Of a stretch of 64,000 bases of DNA, positions 1 through 11,155 are shown piece by piece (position 1 is the first letter of the stretch; each line of letters begins with the position of its first letter). The stretch is from Flectonema sp. DT1601 (lineage: Eukaryota > Euglenozoa > Diplonemea > Diplonemida > Diplonemidae). The position numbers were made by a program, and so were the translations under genes. The notes beneath the pieces were generated by a model. The model was not told the origin of the DNA and did no database searches. It worked only from the letters and a program-made list of their open reading frames with translations. Where the stretch lies: assembly GCA_964019425.1 (NCBI GenBank), contig OZ025802.1:248001-312000 (forward strand), read 5' to 3'.

Positions 1-455
1 AAAAGGTGCATATCTCTTGAGTGCGGGAGAAGGGGGAAAAAATAGTAAAAAAAAAAAAATTAGGGGTGTTTTTTACTCAGATTTTCTCGATCTTTCCATT
101 CCAGGTCTGGGATTAATATTTATCATTGAGTAGTACCAAGGAAATTTTGCAAAGAGACGTTTATCTCTTTTTAGCAGCACTTACCATGTTTAAAAGTATA
201 TCCCTATGCCTAATTTTACAGATCGCACCCTCCCCGATTCCAAAAAATAAAAAATCGAGCAAAAGTAACATATCGTGTAACCTTGCTCAGGCGGTGAGAA
301 AATGGTGTTTTTTGTTCGCAAAAAAAAGGAATGACTGATATATATTTAAAATATAATTGTTCTGCTGTTTTGTTCTATTTCACACACCCTAACGGAAAAA
401 AAAACGTATTTTTAATCGAAAGAACGGAGAACACAAAAGACTTAAACGTTTGTAT
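1..455. other. Intergenic, 3' flank of the sulfatase-fold gene
   Basis: AT-rich spacer downstream of the minus-strand sulfatase-fold gene. It holds short A and T runs. The open frame on the plus strand at 126-338 has no recognisable domain and lysine-rich low-complexity content. I see no gene, RNA or repeat here. Confidence 0.6.
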
Positions 456-2099
456 TTAATTATCCCAATCAAAAGGTAACCAAAACCCCTGATCACTAAC
501 TACCCCACAAAGCTTTGGAACTAATACCGTCCGGTACTCAGCTTCAGTTGTTATATTACAAGAAGGAAATGAATAAGAAGAAGCTTTCGTTAATTCTCGA
601 TAAAGTAACTTTCGAGTAGACTCATGAGAAGGATCAGAACTCAGGTCATGACTTTCTGAAGGATCAAGTATAACGTTAAATAAACAACCCTTACCAATAT
701 GACATTGTCTTCCTAAAGATGATGTGTTAAGTGAGTTCCACGGTGCGAATCCCATCGCCTGATTAACACCTTTTCTTGTATCTCTTCGGATGATTCCACC
801 TGATAACCCATATGGGATTTCAAAAGTACTAACTGGAGGAGGATATGTCAGATTATCAAGTCCTGCATGTCCAATTATTAATTTGAAGTCTCCCTGTCTG
901 ATTGATGCAGTAGTGCAATGAGTCTCATTTGAGTTACATATTGAAGATAATGGTGAATGGATGATCGTTTCTCTGGTGGATCTTCCTGTTCCGGGTCTTG
1001 AGATTTGATTCCATAAATCATATCCAGTTACTCCGTTTGGTTTTAATGATGATGTCGAATTGACAATCCCAACAACAATCGTTGGAAGCAAATCAGAAAT
1101 ATGCATCATCCCCTCAAATACTGAACTTTTGTCAATTCTCGTTGGAGAGTAAAAAATCGCCGATGTCCTAACCGAACCCTCCCAGGAACCTGGAACCGAT
1201 CCCCTAAAAGGAATATTACTGCTTTGATATTGATCACCACCAGTAACTCCGTGTATTATTATAATGTAATTATCATCGTTAATAGAAGAGAAAGCTTGTT
1301 CGATTCTTGAAAGTTGGATGTCAGAATAATACAGCATTCCGTTGGCTATCTTTCGAGCATCTTTTGTTATAAATTGAAATTTTGGATACAAATATGGAAC
1401 AGCAACATTAAGAGGACTACTCAAAGCATGAAGTGAAAGTAAAATATAAATCGGTGAAGTTTTTTCATTAATTATTTTGACGGCACGATCAGTGTACATT
1501 TTTGTAGAATAATCTTCGTAGTATGTTTCTATATCTGCGTGGGTTACCTTACTTGAATTGAACAGCACATCAGCTAAGTCAGTCATCGGTCCCGCAGTTG
1601 GTGTCGGAGCTGTTCCACAATCAGTGCTGTCAGGAGAACGGATGTGCCACCAGTAGTCACCAGTGTTTTCAGATGATCCAAAAAACGTATCAAAGCCTCT
1701 ATAAGTTGGAGTATAATTCCTAGTAACCCAACCGAGATGCCATCCTCCTAGGTAGTGTGAAGTGTAGTTCAATGGCTTAAGGTATTCAGGAATTGTTTTT
1801 AATCCCTGAGGTAATCCCTGCCACATAGATCCATTGCATTTATTTCCATAACCAGCCTCATAACTGTATCTACCTGTTAACATAGCTGCTCTACTTGGGG
1901 CAGACATCCCCCCTCCATAAAACTCGTTAATAGTAACACCCTTTGATGCTAGGCTGTCGAGGTATGGTGTTGCTCCTTCACCATTTCTCCAACCAACGTC
2001 ATTGTATCCGAGCTGATCAAAAACAACGTGAATTATCGACGGATGGCTGCTATCACTAATTGCAACCACTGTCAGCAACAGCAACAAACTACCCGACAT
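456..2099 (-). CDS. Secreted arylsulfatase-fold protein, probable pseudoenzyme
   Basis: A 547-residue protein with a hydrophobic N-terminus (residues 2-14) that looks like a signal peptide. The body follows the arylsulfatase B/N-acetylgalactosamine-4-sulfatase layout: FDQLGYNDVGW (27-37), SAPSRAAMLTGRY (66-78), GGWHLG (118-123), LSSPL (225-229) and PFRGSVPGSWEGSVR (296-310). Length and motif order are normal for the family, and there are several N-glycosylation sequons. The catalytic residues are not conserved. The Cys converted to formylglycine in eukaryotic sulfatases (C-x-P-S-R) is Ser66, the second metal Asp of DD is Gln29, Lys of GKWHLG is Gly119, His of VHSPL is Ser226, Asp-Asn of the DNG motif are Val284-Thr285, and Lys of RGSK is Val301. 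The family assignment is secure. Lack of sulfatase activity is inferred. A role as a secreted binding or structural protein is possible but not shown. Confidence 0.85.
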   Translation of the reverse strand: MSGSLLLLLTVVAISDSSHPSIIHVVFDQLGYNDVGWRNGEGATPYLDSLASKGVTINEFYGGGMSAPSRAAMLTGRYSYEAGYGNKCNGSMWQGLPQGLKTIPEYLKPLNYTSHYLGGWHLGWVTRNYTPTYRGFDTFFGSSENTGDYWWHIRSPDSTDCGTAPTPTAGPMTDLADVLFNSSKVTHADIETYYEDYSTKMYTDRAVKIINEKTSPIYILLSLHALSSPLNVAVPYLYPKFQFITKDARKIANGMLYYSDIQLSRIEQAFSSINDDNYIIIIHGVTGGDQYQSSNIPFRGSVPGSWEGSVRTSAIFYSPTRIDKSSVFEGMMHISDLLPTIVVGIVNSTSSLKPNGVTGYDLWNQISRPGTGRSTRETIIHSPLSSICNSNETHCTTASIRQGDFKLIIGHAGLDNLTYPPPVSTFEIPYGLSGGIIRRDTRKGVNQAMGFAPWNSLNTSSLGRQCHIGKGCLFNVILDPSESHDLSSDPSHESTRKLLYRELTKASSYSFPSCNITTEAEYRTVLVPKLCGVVSDQGFWLPFDWDN

Positions 2100-2282
2100 T
2101 ATTTTTTTTTATTATTTTTGTACCTGCTGGTTTTTTTTTACAAAAAAACTTTAATTATAAACACCGCAGTCAAATCGATGCAAACGACAATCCCGAATCT
2201 GTAAAAACTCGAAAGGCATCTGTCTGAACAAAGAAGACGGTTAGATTAATACTGTAAATGGCACTCTAAGACCTCGGTGTCT

Positions 2283-2834
2283 CTAAGTCTTAGATATCCT
2301 GGGTGTTCCTTGTTTAATACGAGGATAAGGTGGTGTTCCAGCACTAGAAGGACGAAGACTCCGATGTGATCTCACCGAAGAGGAAGGACGTGTTGCAGTT
2401 CCAGGCCGTTGTATGCTTTGATAAGTAGAATTACTTTTAGCGTTTTGAGGTTTTAATTTTGATGATATTAAAGGAGGACAACTACTTGCCGTTAGCGAAG
2501 ATGCCGTTGAGTTTCCTGAAGCACTGCTTCCAACACTCGACAAGTTCGAAGCCGCCCAGTGCTTTAATAATTTTTTTTTAAGAATTCGAATCTCAGATAC
2601 GATTTCTCGATTGTCTCGAGCTCGTTCAGTGAGAGTGGTTTCGAGACCTTTTAGACGACTGTTGACTTCAGACACGTCTCTTCTCATACCTCTTCTCTCT
2701 GAGCTACCATCAGAGATACTTCCTACTATGGTAGTCAGGTATCTCATTTTATTTCGTTTTTCCCTGTTGACATGTTCTCCCCAAGCAGTAGACTGCTCTG
2801 CTGTTGAATGCGCAAATCTCTCATCGATAGGCAT
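2283..2834 (-). CDS. Small coiled-coil protein with Ser-rich tail
   Basis: A 183-residue protein with no recognised family. Residues 45-95 are strongly charged and predicted coiled coil. The rest (95-183) is a Ser/Thr/Pro/Arg-rich tail, probably disordered, with repeated S-R-P-S-S motifs typical of cytoskeleton-associated or phosphorylated proteins. The start at 2834 is supported by a good splice-acceptor-like tract (TTGTATTTTATCAG) ending 9 nt before the ATG. The upstream open frame to 3024 on the same strand lies beyond that acceptor and is probably not coding. The gene lies 183 bp upstream, in transcription order, of the sulfatase-fold gene. Confidence 0.6.
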   Translation of the reverse strand: MPIDERFAHSTAEQSTAWGEHVNREKRNKMRYLTTIVGSISDGSSERRGMRRDVSEVNSRLKGLETTLTERARDNREIVSEIRILKKKLLKHWAASNLSSVGSSASGNSTASSLTASSCPPLISSKLKPQNAKSNSTYQSIQRPGTATRPSSSVRSHRSLRPSSAGTPPYPRIKQGTPRISKT

Positions 2835-3391
2835 GTAGTGAACCTGATAAAATACAAATATACATCACCGGTAGTAAAATAGAGTACGTAGTTGTTGTCT
2901 CTTTCACTCCATCCGCACATGATAGTGTTTCTTTTAAACAGGCTGCATACACAAAAAGAAATATAATCAAATACCCAGAATAAGGTTGAATCAGATTCGC
3001 TAATAAGCTGTCGGCAGTATACACTTATCTTTTTTTTTTTTTTTTAATTTTTTTTTTTTTTCTTATGTCAGGTAAAACGTCAGTTTTTTTTTTTTTTTCT
3101 GTCTTTTTTTTTTTTTTTTGAAAGATAAAAAAAAAAAAAAAAAAAACACTATAATCGAATTACTAACATAATCTAACTGACAAAGATGTTCATTTGTCAG
3201 TTGTACGGTGCCATCTTTTGACACAGAGGTAAAATGGTACCTATCACCTCCAGTATCGTCTTGTAGACGACTTCGTCCGAAAGTTTTTTTTTACACAATG
3301 TCATAAGTGCCAGCCTGGCCTAATACACCAGTCAGTAAGAGACTGCTTATCGTATTATTGAACTGTGCAGTTGCTGTGATTCTGATAATGA
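2835..3391. other. Intergenic spacer with T and A runs
   Basis: The spacer contains clustered T runs (3030-3119) followed by an A run (3128-3146). It includes the probable 5' leader and acceptor of the 2283-2834 gene. The hydrophobic 67-codon frame at 2821-3024 overlaps that leader and I do not count it as a gene. Confidence 0.5.
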
Positions 3392-4924
3392 TCACAAGAA
3401 ATTATCAAAATAAACAGAGTTTACTGTGTTTTTTCCATCTTTACTTATCATGCGAGTTCCATTTCCATTCCATCTAAAGGTTGCTCTCATCATTGGGTCA
3501 CTAGGTTTTCCTAACACATCACGAGGTTGTTGAGATGGTAAGTTTGTAGTTTGACCAGCGTAGTTGTACTCTCGGAGAAGACTCTTTTGAACTAAAGAAA
3601 CAGGTTCAGATTTTTTAAAATATGCCATCGGTGCTCTTTCTGTTTCACCCTCAAGTTCTTTTTCGAGTACCGAGATTTCACGCTCCGTGAATGGAGCAAC
3701 ATCTGCTTTTTGATAAGAACGAACAGAAGATATGTCACCCTCGCCTTTTGCAGACCACCATTCTCCAGATTCAACAACAGCAGTTCTGTGTCTGAATGAA
3801 GAGACTGAGGGATCGCTTTCCGGAATGATTCCCAGTGCTTGTGCTTGAAGGAGTTTCTGTTTCGATTCAGCTATCATATCCGCTCCTTTCATAATATTTT
3901 TGTCATCTTTTATTTTGGAATACAACCTCGATGCCAACAACACGTTGTCACTTTCTAATAAATATCTAATAGCAGTAGAATACAAACAATAGATTTCATC
4001 ACTCGCTAATGGAATAGTTTTCGACCTTGACTGATGACAGAGTCCAACCGCCCAGACAACACGTACAGAGTGTTCAGATGATATACAGCAATCTAACAAA
4101 GCAGAAATAAACTCAAATGATAACGGAATGCTTGATATTTCCATTTCATCATATACAGATAAGGCATCACCAAGGAGACCTCTTGATGCAAATTGCCTCA
4201 CCATCATAGTATATATGTGCCAGTTTTTACAAGGATCAGCCATCCGTTTATACCGACTACAGGCTTCATTGATATCACCTTTTATGAGGAGAGCTACAAT
4301 TTCTTTTTCGTACTCCTTGTCGTCAGGGTCTTGGAATGCGTCGTTTGCTTGTTCATCACCGATTAAAAATTTCCTTTGAAACTCTTCAGCAAGAGGATGT
4401 CTTTGTAAATACATTGCGTGGTTCTGCTTCCAAATACGTCTTCTTGAATTGTCGGCTCGGAAACCACTTCCGAGAATTGATTCTGCCACGAGAGACTCAT
4501 CAAAAAACTCATGGAACTGATGTGGCACAATATGCTTTCCCATGTGTAAGATATCACCGTCTATAGCATCAACGAGACCGTCAATATAGATGTCAGGCAT
4601 GAATTTCTGTGCTTCGTCTCTGGGGATGAGTCTATTACCGTAAATATCATTCGGTGGCATGGGTGGGATTCCTTTCTCTTCGTTTGCTTCCCAAGTGGTA
4701 TTTCCTCTGCTTGGATCAATAGTTTTATGATACCTGTCTCTACCAGTCATGCCACTGTTCATAAAATATGGATCTTCAATACCTCTCTCAAGTGGAAACC
4801 CTGGTATATCTCTTGAAAAAGCAGTGCAGAAATGATATTTTTTTTTCGCTGGAGGTTTGCCGAACCAATGAGCATCTGAACGCGGTTTTGCTTTTCTAGC
4901 AAATAAATTCTTCGTCGGACGCAT
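3392..4924 (-). CDS. PPR-like helical repeat protein, probably organellar
   Basis: A 510-residue protein. Residues 200-285 contain at least two back-to-back helical hairpins resembling pentatricopeptide repeats: a 35-residue spacing, a YTMMVRQFASRG first helix and DALSVYDEM as the second, around 238-261. A weaker repeat follows at 310-345. The N-terminus (MRPTKNLFARKAKP) is basic and could be a mitochondrial presequence. Proteins of this build usually bind organellar RNA or belong to mitochondrial ribosomes, but the N-terminal 180 residues match nothing I recognise. The acceptor-like TACTAATTTTCAATTCAG lies about 34 nt upstream of the ATG and supports this start. Function is inferred from the repeat class only. 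Confidence 0.6.
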   Translation of the reverse strand: MRPTKNLFARKAKPRSDAHWFGKPPAKKKYHFCTAFSRDIPGFPLERGIEDPYFMNSGMTGRDRYHKTIDPSRGNTTWEANEEKGIPPMPPNDIYGNRLIPRDEAQKFMPDIYIDGLVDAIDGDILHMGKHIVPHQFHEFFDESLVAESILGSGFRADNSRRRIWKQNHAMYLQRHPLAEEFQRKFLIGDEQANDAFQDPDDKEYEKEIVALLIKGDINEACSRYKRMADPCKNWHIYTMMVRQFASRGLLGDALSVYDEMEISSIPLSFEFISALLDCCISSEHSVRVVWAVGLCHQSRSKTIPLASDEIYCLYSTAIRYLLESDNVLLASRLYSKIKDDKNIMKGADMIAESKQKLLQAQALGIIPESDPSVSSFRHRTAVVESGEWWSAKGEGDISSVRSYQKADVAPFTEREISVLEKELEGETERAPMAYFKKSEPVSLVQKSLLREYNYAGQTTNLPSQQPRDVLGKPSDPMMRATFRWNGNGTRMISKDGKNTVNSVYFDNFL

Positions 4925-5637
4925 CTTTCTTTTTGATTTTTTTTAATTTTGACCCCCCCCTGAATTGAAAATTAGTACAATATTTAATACTAGTTCTTAA
5001 CCGTAGCCTGTCACCTCATTTTGAACAAGCAAACTAAAAGTGTTATTCTCATCAAAAAAAAAAAAAAAAACATAAATAAACAGTTGTATGAAGGAAAGGA
5101 GTTGGAAGAAAAAAAGAAATCTTTTTTTTTTTTTTTTTTAAAAGTGAAATGCCTCTTTTAATATATATTTTTTTTTTTTAATTCTTTTTTTTCTTCCCCC
5201 TACTTTACTTTGGGGTACTGCTACGTGAACACTACCGCTACTGAACTACTTTATTCTTGGGACACGGGACAGTTTTTTCATGCCTTGGAGTGTTTTTAGA
5301 TGATTCAGTTTGTCGAGCGCCTGTTTGCAGTAGGTTTTTTTTTCTTTTTTCTTTTTTTCTTTTTACTAAATTAGAGTTTCAAAAGGTCGCTATTTTTATT
5401 TTTATAAACTGATGGAAATACGTGGACCATATGTAAGGCGAAAATGAAGTATAAAACGTATCAAGATGACGAGGTGCTGAAATTAGGATTATCAATGTGT
5501 GTAGGTCCTTTAAATAAAAGATGTACATTTTAGTTGAAGCAGTTTCCTTCCCTCACATTTCGTTCTTTCCTTCTTTTCTTTTTTTTGTTTTCTTTTTTTT
5601 GTTTTCTTTCCCTGTTTTTATTGCTATTGTGTTGTTG

Positions 5638-5676
<39 letters not shown>

Positions 5677-5986
5677 CCTTCTCTCCTTCCCCTTTTTTTT
5701 TTTTTTTTTATTATTATTATTATTATTTTATTTTATTTTTTTCCCCCCTCCGCTACTGACGGAAATCTACCGTTCGAATGCAGGGCAGGGACACTCGTGA
5801 GACGAAATCCCAATTAAACGTGGAAACCAGGCTTAACATTGGATTATTCGGTTTTTTCTTTTTCTTTCTTTTTTTTTTTTTTTCCCTTCTTTTTTTTTCC
5901 TTTTTCTGTCCTCTTAGTCATAAGTGTTGAATTAAGGTTTTCTCAACACGAATGCTGCTCGCACATCAACAAGGACAAAAAAGGAA

Positions 5987-6021
<35 letters not shown>

Positions 6022-8315
6022 GCAAAAAAACTTGAAACAAAAAAATAAGGGGGGGGGGAAAAAGTGAGGGGACTTTACCAACCTCGTCAAGCTGACGTGT
6101 TCTACCGAAACAAAAGGAAAATCAGGAGAGAATTGAAATGGGAGGAGGGTGTACGCTACTCAATAAACCAATATTTGCAAAGACACACTACTACGCCCGA
6201 CAACCAGGAAGAGGGGCAAACCGCTGTTCTTTTTCAAAAAAAACCCCATACTTCTGGGGATAAGAATAACGTGTGATTGTATAATCAAATTATAAGAAAA
6301 AAAAAGAAGAAACGGGAGGATCGAGGAAAAATATTTGTTTTTTTTTTTTTTTTTTTTTTTTTTGTGTGTGAGGCCTACCACTATTAACTCAAGACGCAGG
6401 CAAGCTCTCGTGATAAGTAGAAACTGTGGCAAAGGTAGAACCAACAAACCGAAACTGAAAGCGAGGAGGAGATGGAAGAGGCGGAGAGTCAATGAAATCT
6501 GTTTGGGGAAGGGATTCAAAAAAGAAAGAAAAAAAAAGGTGGGAGAACAGGGAATAACATAACGCAGTCCACAACGACGTACTTTATTTTTTTTTTTTCT
6601 TTTTTTTTCCCCCTCCAACACAAAATGAAGGAAGGAGAAAGACTAGAGAACTTAGAGTTACCTTTCTACAGACTCACCGGGAACGATAAAAATAAATTTA
6701 AAAAAAAAAATAATAATGATAATAATTGCAGAGAATACAGAAGATGCCAATACCTGATTAAATCCACAAAACCGATTGTTTTTTTTTTTTTTTTTTTTTC
6801 TATTCACGACCTGTTGTTTTCACACTGAAAACCCAACAAAATCTCAACCAGCTCGTTTGATGCACAATGAAATCCTACCTTAGTGCAATACGCCACACAA
6901 AATCAGTGCAAGTTATCCTAAAAGGGAGAAGCGAAGATGAAAGATAAGAAAATCGGGATGATACGTTTCAGTCCGCAGCAAGTAACATGTAAAACCGTCA
7001 TTGTTTTCGAAATGGGCTTTTGTTCACTATCCAAAGCAACAAGTGTTGGAAATACGCTGTTCTCTTGTCGGAAGCTGAGAGAAAACAAAGTGAGTTCGAC
7101 ATCTCTCTGAGACATTGGAGAGCATTCCTTCTGCGAATGTGTATTCTCGATTTTTTTTTTTTTTTTTTTTTTTTTTAAGTTGGTGTTGGTTTTGCAGAGG
7201 TACGGTAATCTATCACGCAAAAACGGACGCCCACCCCACCCCCATCGAGCAATTCACGTAAATCACGATTAAAAAAAAAAAAAAAAAAAAAAAGTAAAAT
7301 TTCAAGAAGATTTCATAAATGGAAATGATTTAGCCCTCAGAGGCCACGCTGACGACTATTTCAGCCAGAGCGGCATTTTCATTGTGGTCAATACTTTTTT
7401 ATTTTTTTTTTTAAATTCTTTTTTTTTTTTTTTCTTATGAACAGAGAGCTATAACTAAAAGAAAGGGAAACAACAACAGAAAAAAAAAAAAAAATGGAAA
7501 AAAAAAAATTTCAAGAAGCGGAAATAAAAGAAAAGTAAAGCGTTTATAAAAGTGTAAAGCCAGTAGTAGTATAGAAAAATCAACAAACAAAGCAGCAACA
7601 AAACCGTTTTTTATTTTTATTTTTATTTTTATATTTATATTTATATTTATTTATTTTTTTTTTTTTTTGACCAAGTAAGTACCATGTTCCCGCAATACAA
7701 CAGGGCCAAAAGGAAACGAAAAGAAAAGAATCGATACCTAAATTTAAAAAAAAAAAGAAAAGGTTAGCTAACCCTTAACACTAAAAAAAATAAAAAAACA
7801 ACTGGAGTTCCTCACTGGTATCAAAGGGTGGCCTGGTGTGCAATCAAACTTGTTCATAGTCAGATTGTGTAGTCGCCTGGACGTGAACAAGCTCCCCTTT
7901 TAAAAAGATATGGGAAAAAAAAATTATAAAATTGTGTGGAAAAGAGCTCAACATCACTGGTTGTATAAGAAACATTTTCTCCATCGAAAAAAAAAAAAAA
8001 AAAAACATTGCACCACATAACATAACTACGTCAGTTATTCAGTTATAAGACCGGCTCATCATAACCTACGAGGGGTTCAATGAGAATATTAAGGTGCTAA
8101 TTCAATGCCGAAAAGTATCCAAGAGAGAATTTTTCTTTTGATATAACTCTTCTATTGGTCGATTTTTTTTTTTTTTTTTGAAACTACACACACAGTTCGC
8201 TGACATTGTGTGCTGCGACAGTTCTCTCCTTAGTCGACATCTTTTTCTTTTTTTTTTTTTTTTTTTTGCTTTCGTATTTTTTTTTTTTTTTCCTTTCAAA
8301 TTTCGTTATGACATC

Positions 8316-8353
<38 letters not shown>

Positions 8354-9104
8354 GAGGGGATCTTTGGAATTTACGTAGGAGGTCGGGAAGGAGAAAAAAC
8401 CCGAATTGAAGAAAAAAAAAGAAGAAAAAAAAATGCAAAGTCTAAGCCCATGATATGCCCCAGGCTGCGGAAAAAATTTTCTCAAAACCTTTTTTTTTTT
8501 TTTTTTTTTGCGATATGAATTGATTGCTACTTTTTTTTACTTTTTTTTGCAGAGTATTCCTTACATGGAAAATTAACAACGGTGGAAATTATCACTTCTT
8601 TTGTCCCATAAGTAGTGAACCAGCTACAGCAATGAAAAAAGAACTCTGAAGTCCTTACTGGGGCTTATGATAGTCACTGTTGCGTTGCTTGGAAGTTTTT
8701 TTTTTTTTTCCCCTCGATTTGAGGAACGTGATAATCTAAGGTAAAGATCACAACATACCCGCAGCAAGCGTCCCACTAACGCATGACTTTCGTTAAGTGA
8801 ACACAAAAAGACAAGAAGATTTTCTGTTCAAGAAAAAAAAACAAACCATTCAGATTAGCCTTATATTTCCTTGAACGCAGACAGAATCCTGTCGCACGGG
8901 AGAAAATAAATCTTGACCATAAGAAATAACCGGCTTTCAATCTAAACAGTTTCTTTTCCGACAAAAAAAAAAAAAAAAAGCTGCTCACGCAGCACAAAAC
9001 TACTTACTGCGGCAGTACAGAACGAATTCCCGTGCAGAAGTGGATAAATCAATATAGACAGCAGGTATTTGTTTCTAAACTGTAGCAGTACAGTATTCGA
9101 GGGG

Positions 9105-9136
<32 letters not shown>

Positions 9137-9298
9137 CGAAGTGTAGAAAAATAATCGCGCACTACAAATCGGCATCACTCTACCTTTCCCAGCAGGGGTG
9201 TTACAGATCAGCCTAATCTCTCTTGTCTACAATTAGAAAAACTACCGCTCCCCTCAGACTAACTTCGATTGAAAAACACAAGTCCACACCATAGCTAT
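4925..9298. other. 4.4-kb gene-free, homopolymer-rich region
   Basis: No convincing gene on either strand. Open frames here are poly-Phe or poly-Lys translations of T and A runs, for example T31 at 5646-5676, A33 at 8318-8350 and A31 at 9105-9135. Long A and T runs often lie within 100 nt of each other in opposite sense. The region contains the short repeat copy at 8843-8953, listed separately. TATTTA/TTTTTA microsatellite-like sequence occurs at 7605-7665. I found no tRNA, rRNA or snRNA signature. Confidence 0.6.
8843..8953. repeat. Short MITE-like repeat, family R3 copy C
   Basis: A 111-bp repeat with imperfect terminal inverted repeats: AAACCATTCAGATTAGCC at the left and GGCTTTCAATCTAAACAGTTTC at the right. 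It carries the core CCTGTCGCACGGGAG. It matches both ends of the longer copy at 23649-24029 and looks like a deletion derivative. It is flanked by A runs on both sides. Confidence 0.65.
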
Positions 9299-11155
9299 CT
9301 ACAATGGAATAGTTATATCACGAGGTGGCTGTGTAGTAACTATCCGCGCAGGGGCTGGAAGGTCACCCGTAATAGGAGAGCGCACAGGCGACTTCGTAGA
9401 AGCAGACATCGAAGGTGATAATTGCTGAGTTTCGTATACATAACAAGGTACTTCATTGTGTTTCATTTCAGCTATGATTGCGTCGAGAGGGTTTGGGTCA
9501 GGTAGTTTAGTAATCTCAGCAGCTTTTATAATGGTTCTAACAGCTTCATCAGTAATCCCAAGAGTATTTAATACGTCATCTGCCAGGGTATTTAATGTGT
9601 CCATACTTACTAAGTCTTTACGATGTGCTTGAACTAACCGAAACCATTCATCTTCCTGAATATCATCCGGTTTATCAATAGTGCAATTACAAATCGGATC
9701 AATCCACGATGTGATAGGCTGGTTGTACATGGGTCCCCATACTTGCATTTCCTTCTTCGCCATCGCCGCTGCTTCACGAATTTTTCTCTCTCTAATTTTT
9801 CGTCTGTTTCTCGGAGATCTCGATTTACTAAATTTTATATCGTCAACAATTGTCTCTTCAGGTATGAACGACACGCATAAGTTTCGGGTTCGCTGGAGGT
9901 ATTTCAGAACGGCATTCAAATCAATTTTAAGTTTTTCAGGAGTCATCTCTAATCTATCTTCCTTAGGAGGTGCAGCAGCTGGTGGAAGAGAACGGGTGCT
10001 TAGTTGTGGTCGGATTGCAGGCATTACATCAGGCAGTGAAAAGAAACCACCGTCATAAGTTGCGACTCTGTAAGGCCGAGCTGATGACTTTTCACCTCCA
10101 ACTGCAAGGCAGCTGTTGCTGTTAGGGAAGACTGGAGGAGGAGGATCAGTACCATCGAGTGCTGGTAGTTCATCATCATCTTCTAAAGAGTCGCATGACA
10201 CGACCTTCTTAAGACCACCCCCCATGTCAGGTCTCTCCAATGGAAGTGACGGAAGGTAATCATCGAAGTCGCCCGCACTCCAAACTTTTCTCAAATCTGC
10301 TGCACTACCTCCGTCAGTGAATCCTTTCTTTGTGACCTGTAGAGCTGATGGCATCCGATTGGGAGTTCCATCGCAGTTATTAAAACTCTTACCGTGAAGT
10401 TCAGAAGTTAATTCTATAGTAGTCGTACACGCTCTTGTTATTTTTGTTTCCGCAATTTGAATCTCAAATTCGTATTGAAATAGTTCTGGACATGAGTTTG
10501 ATCTCCTCCTCTTCACGGTGTCCATGGATAAACTATTTCCAGTAAAGCTACAGAATGGTGAAACAGTTACAATGGGAGTTCCTAGTTCATAATCTTGTGG
10601 TGTTCTCCAAGTTAATTCCGCTCTGTCAGGGATCATGGTTGCTAAGGATTTAAGCATTAAATCTTTTGTTATTTCCTGATTTGATCCAAGCCAAATCTTT
10701 ACTAAAAATGAACTAGGATGGCAAGACACTCCGTTAACGTTCTGTACTACATCTTGATCTTTACAACCTACAAGGTGAGCTGCTAAGTCATACCAGAGTC
10801 TAAATATCGTCGGTGAATCTTTGAATACGATTCTTATCTGTGATCCATCCTTGTTACTTTTGTGAGTACTACAAGGTGATCCTCCAAATCTAAACAAATG
10901 AATTATCGATCCTTTTGGAAGATTATCGATACTTAGAGTTGCCCAATGCTTATTAAAAGATTTCATCGTGTTTACTACCGCGACTGCTTCTCTGGTCATT
11001 TTTCCATCGTCTGCGCAGATGTCAACGAAGAATTCAAATAGCGCTATTGATGCCCCGCAATGGAAGCTTTGATTTCCCTCACCCGTTGTGTCAAATATCT
11101 GTTGGTATCCACCCAAAGGAAGGGTGCAACTCCGCAAAACCTTTTGGTTCGACAT
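9299..11155 (-). CDS. Divergent eIF4E-like protein with long low-complexity extension
   Basis: A 618-residue protein. Residues 70-175 resemble the eIF4E fold in order and spacing: HWATLSI, then LPKGSIIHLFRFGG, then NKDGSQIRIVF, then LWYDLAAHLVG, then VNGV...FLVKIWLGS. The cap-stacking Trp of the PMWE motif is absent (SPCST here), so ordinary m7G binding is doubtful. Residues 240-400 are Ser/Pro/Asp-rich and probably disordered. Residues 400-570 are helical and charged, with an unrecognised conserved-looking block (MYNQPITSWIDPICNC). The eIF4E relation is by eye, and the protein might instead be an unrelated lineage-specific family. The gene lies 459 bp downstream of the giant coiled-coil gene in transcription order. 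Confidence 0.5.
   Translation of the reverse strand: MSNQKVLRSCTLPLGGYQQIFDTTGEGNQSFHCGASIALFEFFVDICADDGKMTREAVAVVNTMKSFNKHWATLSIDNLPKGSIIHLFRFGGSPCSTHKSNKDGSQIRIVFKDSPTIFRLWYDLAAHLVGCKDQDVVQNVNGVSCHPSSFLVKIWLGSNQEITKDLMLKSLATMIPDRAELTWRTPQDYELGTPIVTVSPFCSFTGNSLSMDTVKRRRSNSCPELFQYEFEIQIAETKITRACTTTIELTSELHGKSFNNCDGTPNRMPSALQVTKKGFTDGGSAADLRKVWSAGDFDDYLPSLPLERPDMGGGLKKVVSCDSLEDDDELPALDGTDPPPPVFPNSNSCLAVGGEKSSARPYRVATYDGGFFSLPDVMPAIRPQLSTRSLPPAAAPPKEDRLEMTPEKLKIDLNAVLKYLQRTRNLCVSFIPEETIVDDIKFSKSRSPRNRRKIRERKIREAAAMAKKEMQVWGPMYNQPITSWIDPICNCTIDKPDDIQEDEWFRLVQAHRKDLVSMDTLNTLADDVLNTLGITDEAVRTIIKAAEITKLPDPNPLDAIIAEMKHNEVPCYVYETQQLSPSMSASTKSPVRSPITGDLPAPARIVTTQPPRDITIPL

Noticed and set aside
2821-3024. 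67-codon hydrophobic frame
   Set aside because: It runs through the acceptor-like tract that precedes the ATG at 2834, so it is probably leader or spacer sequence.
5521-5817. Phe-rich frames on the plus strand
   Set aside because: They are translations of T runs interrupted by C. There is no domain, and the same pattern recurs in all spacers.
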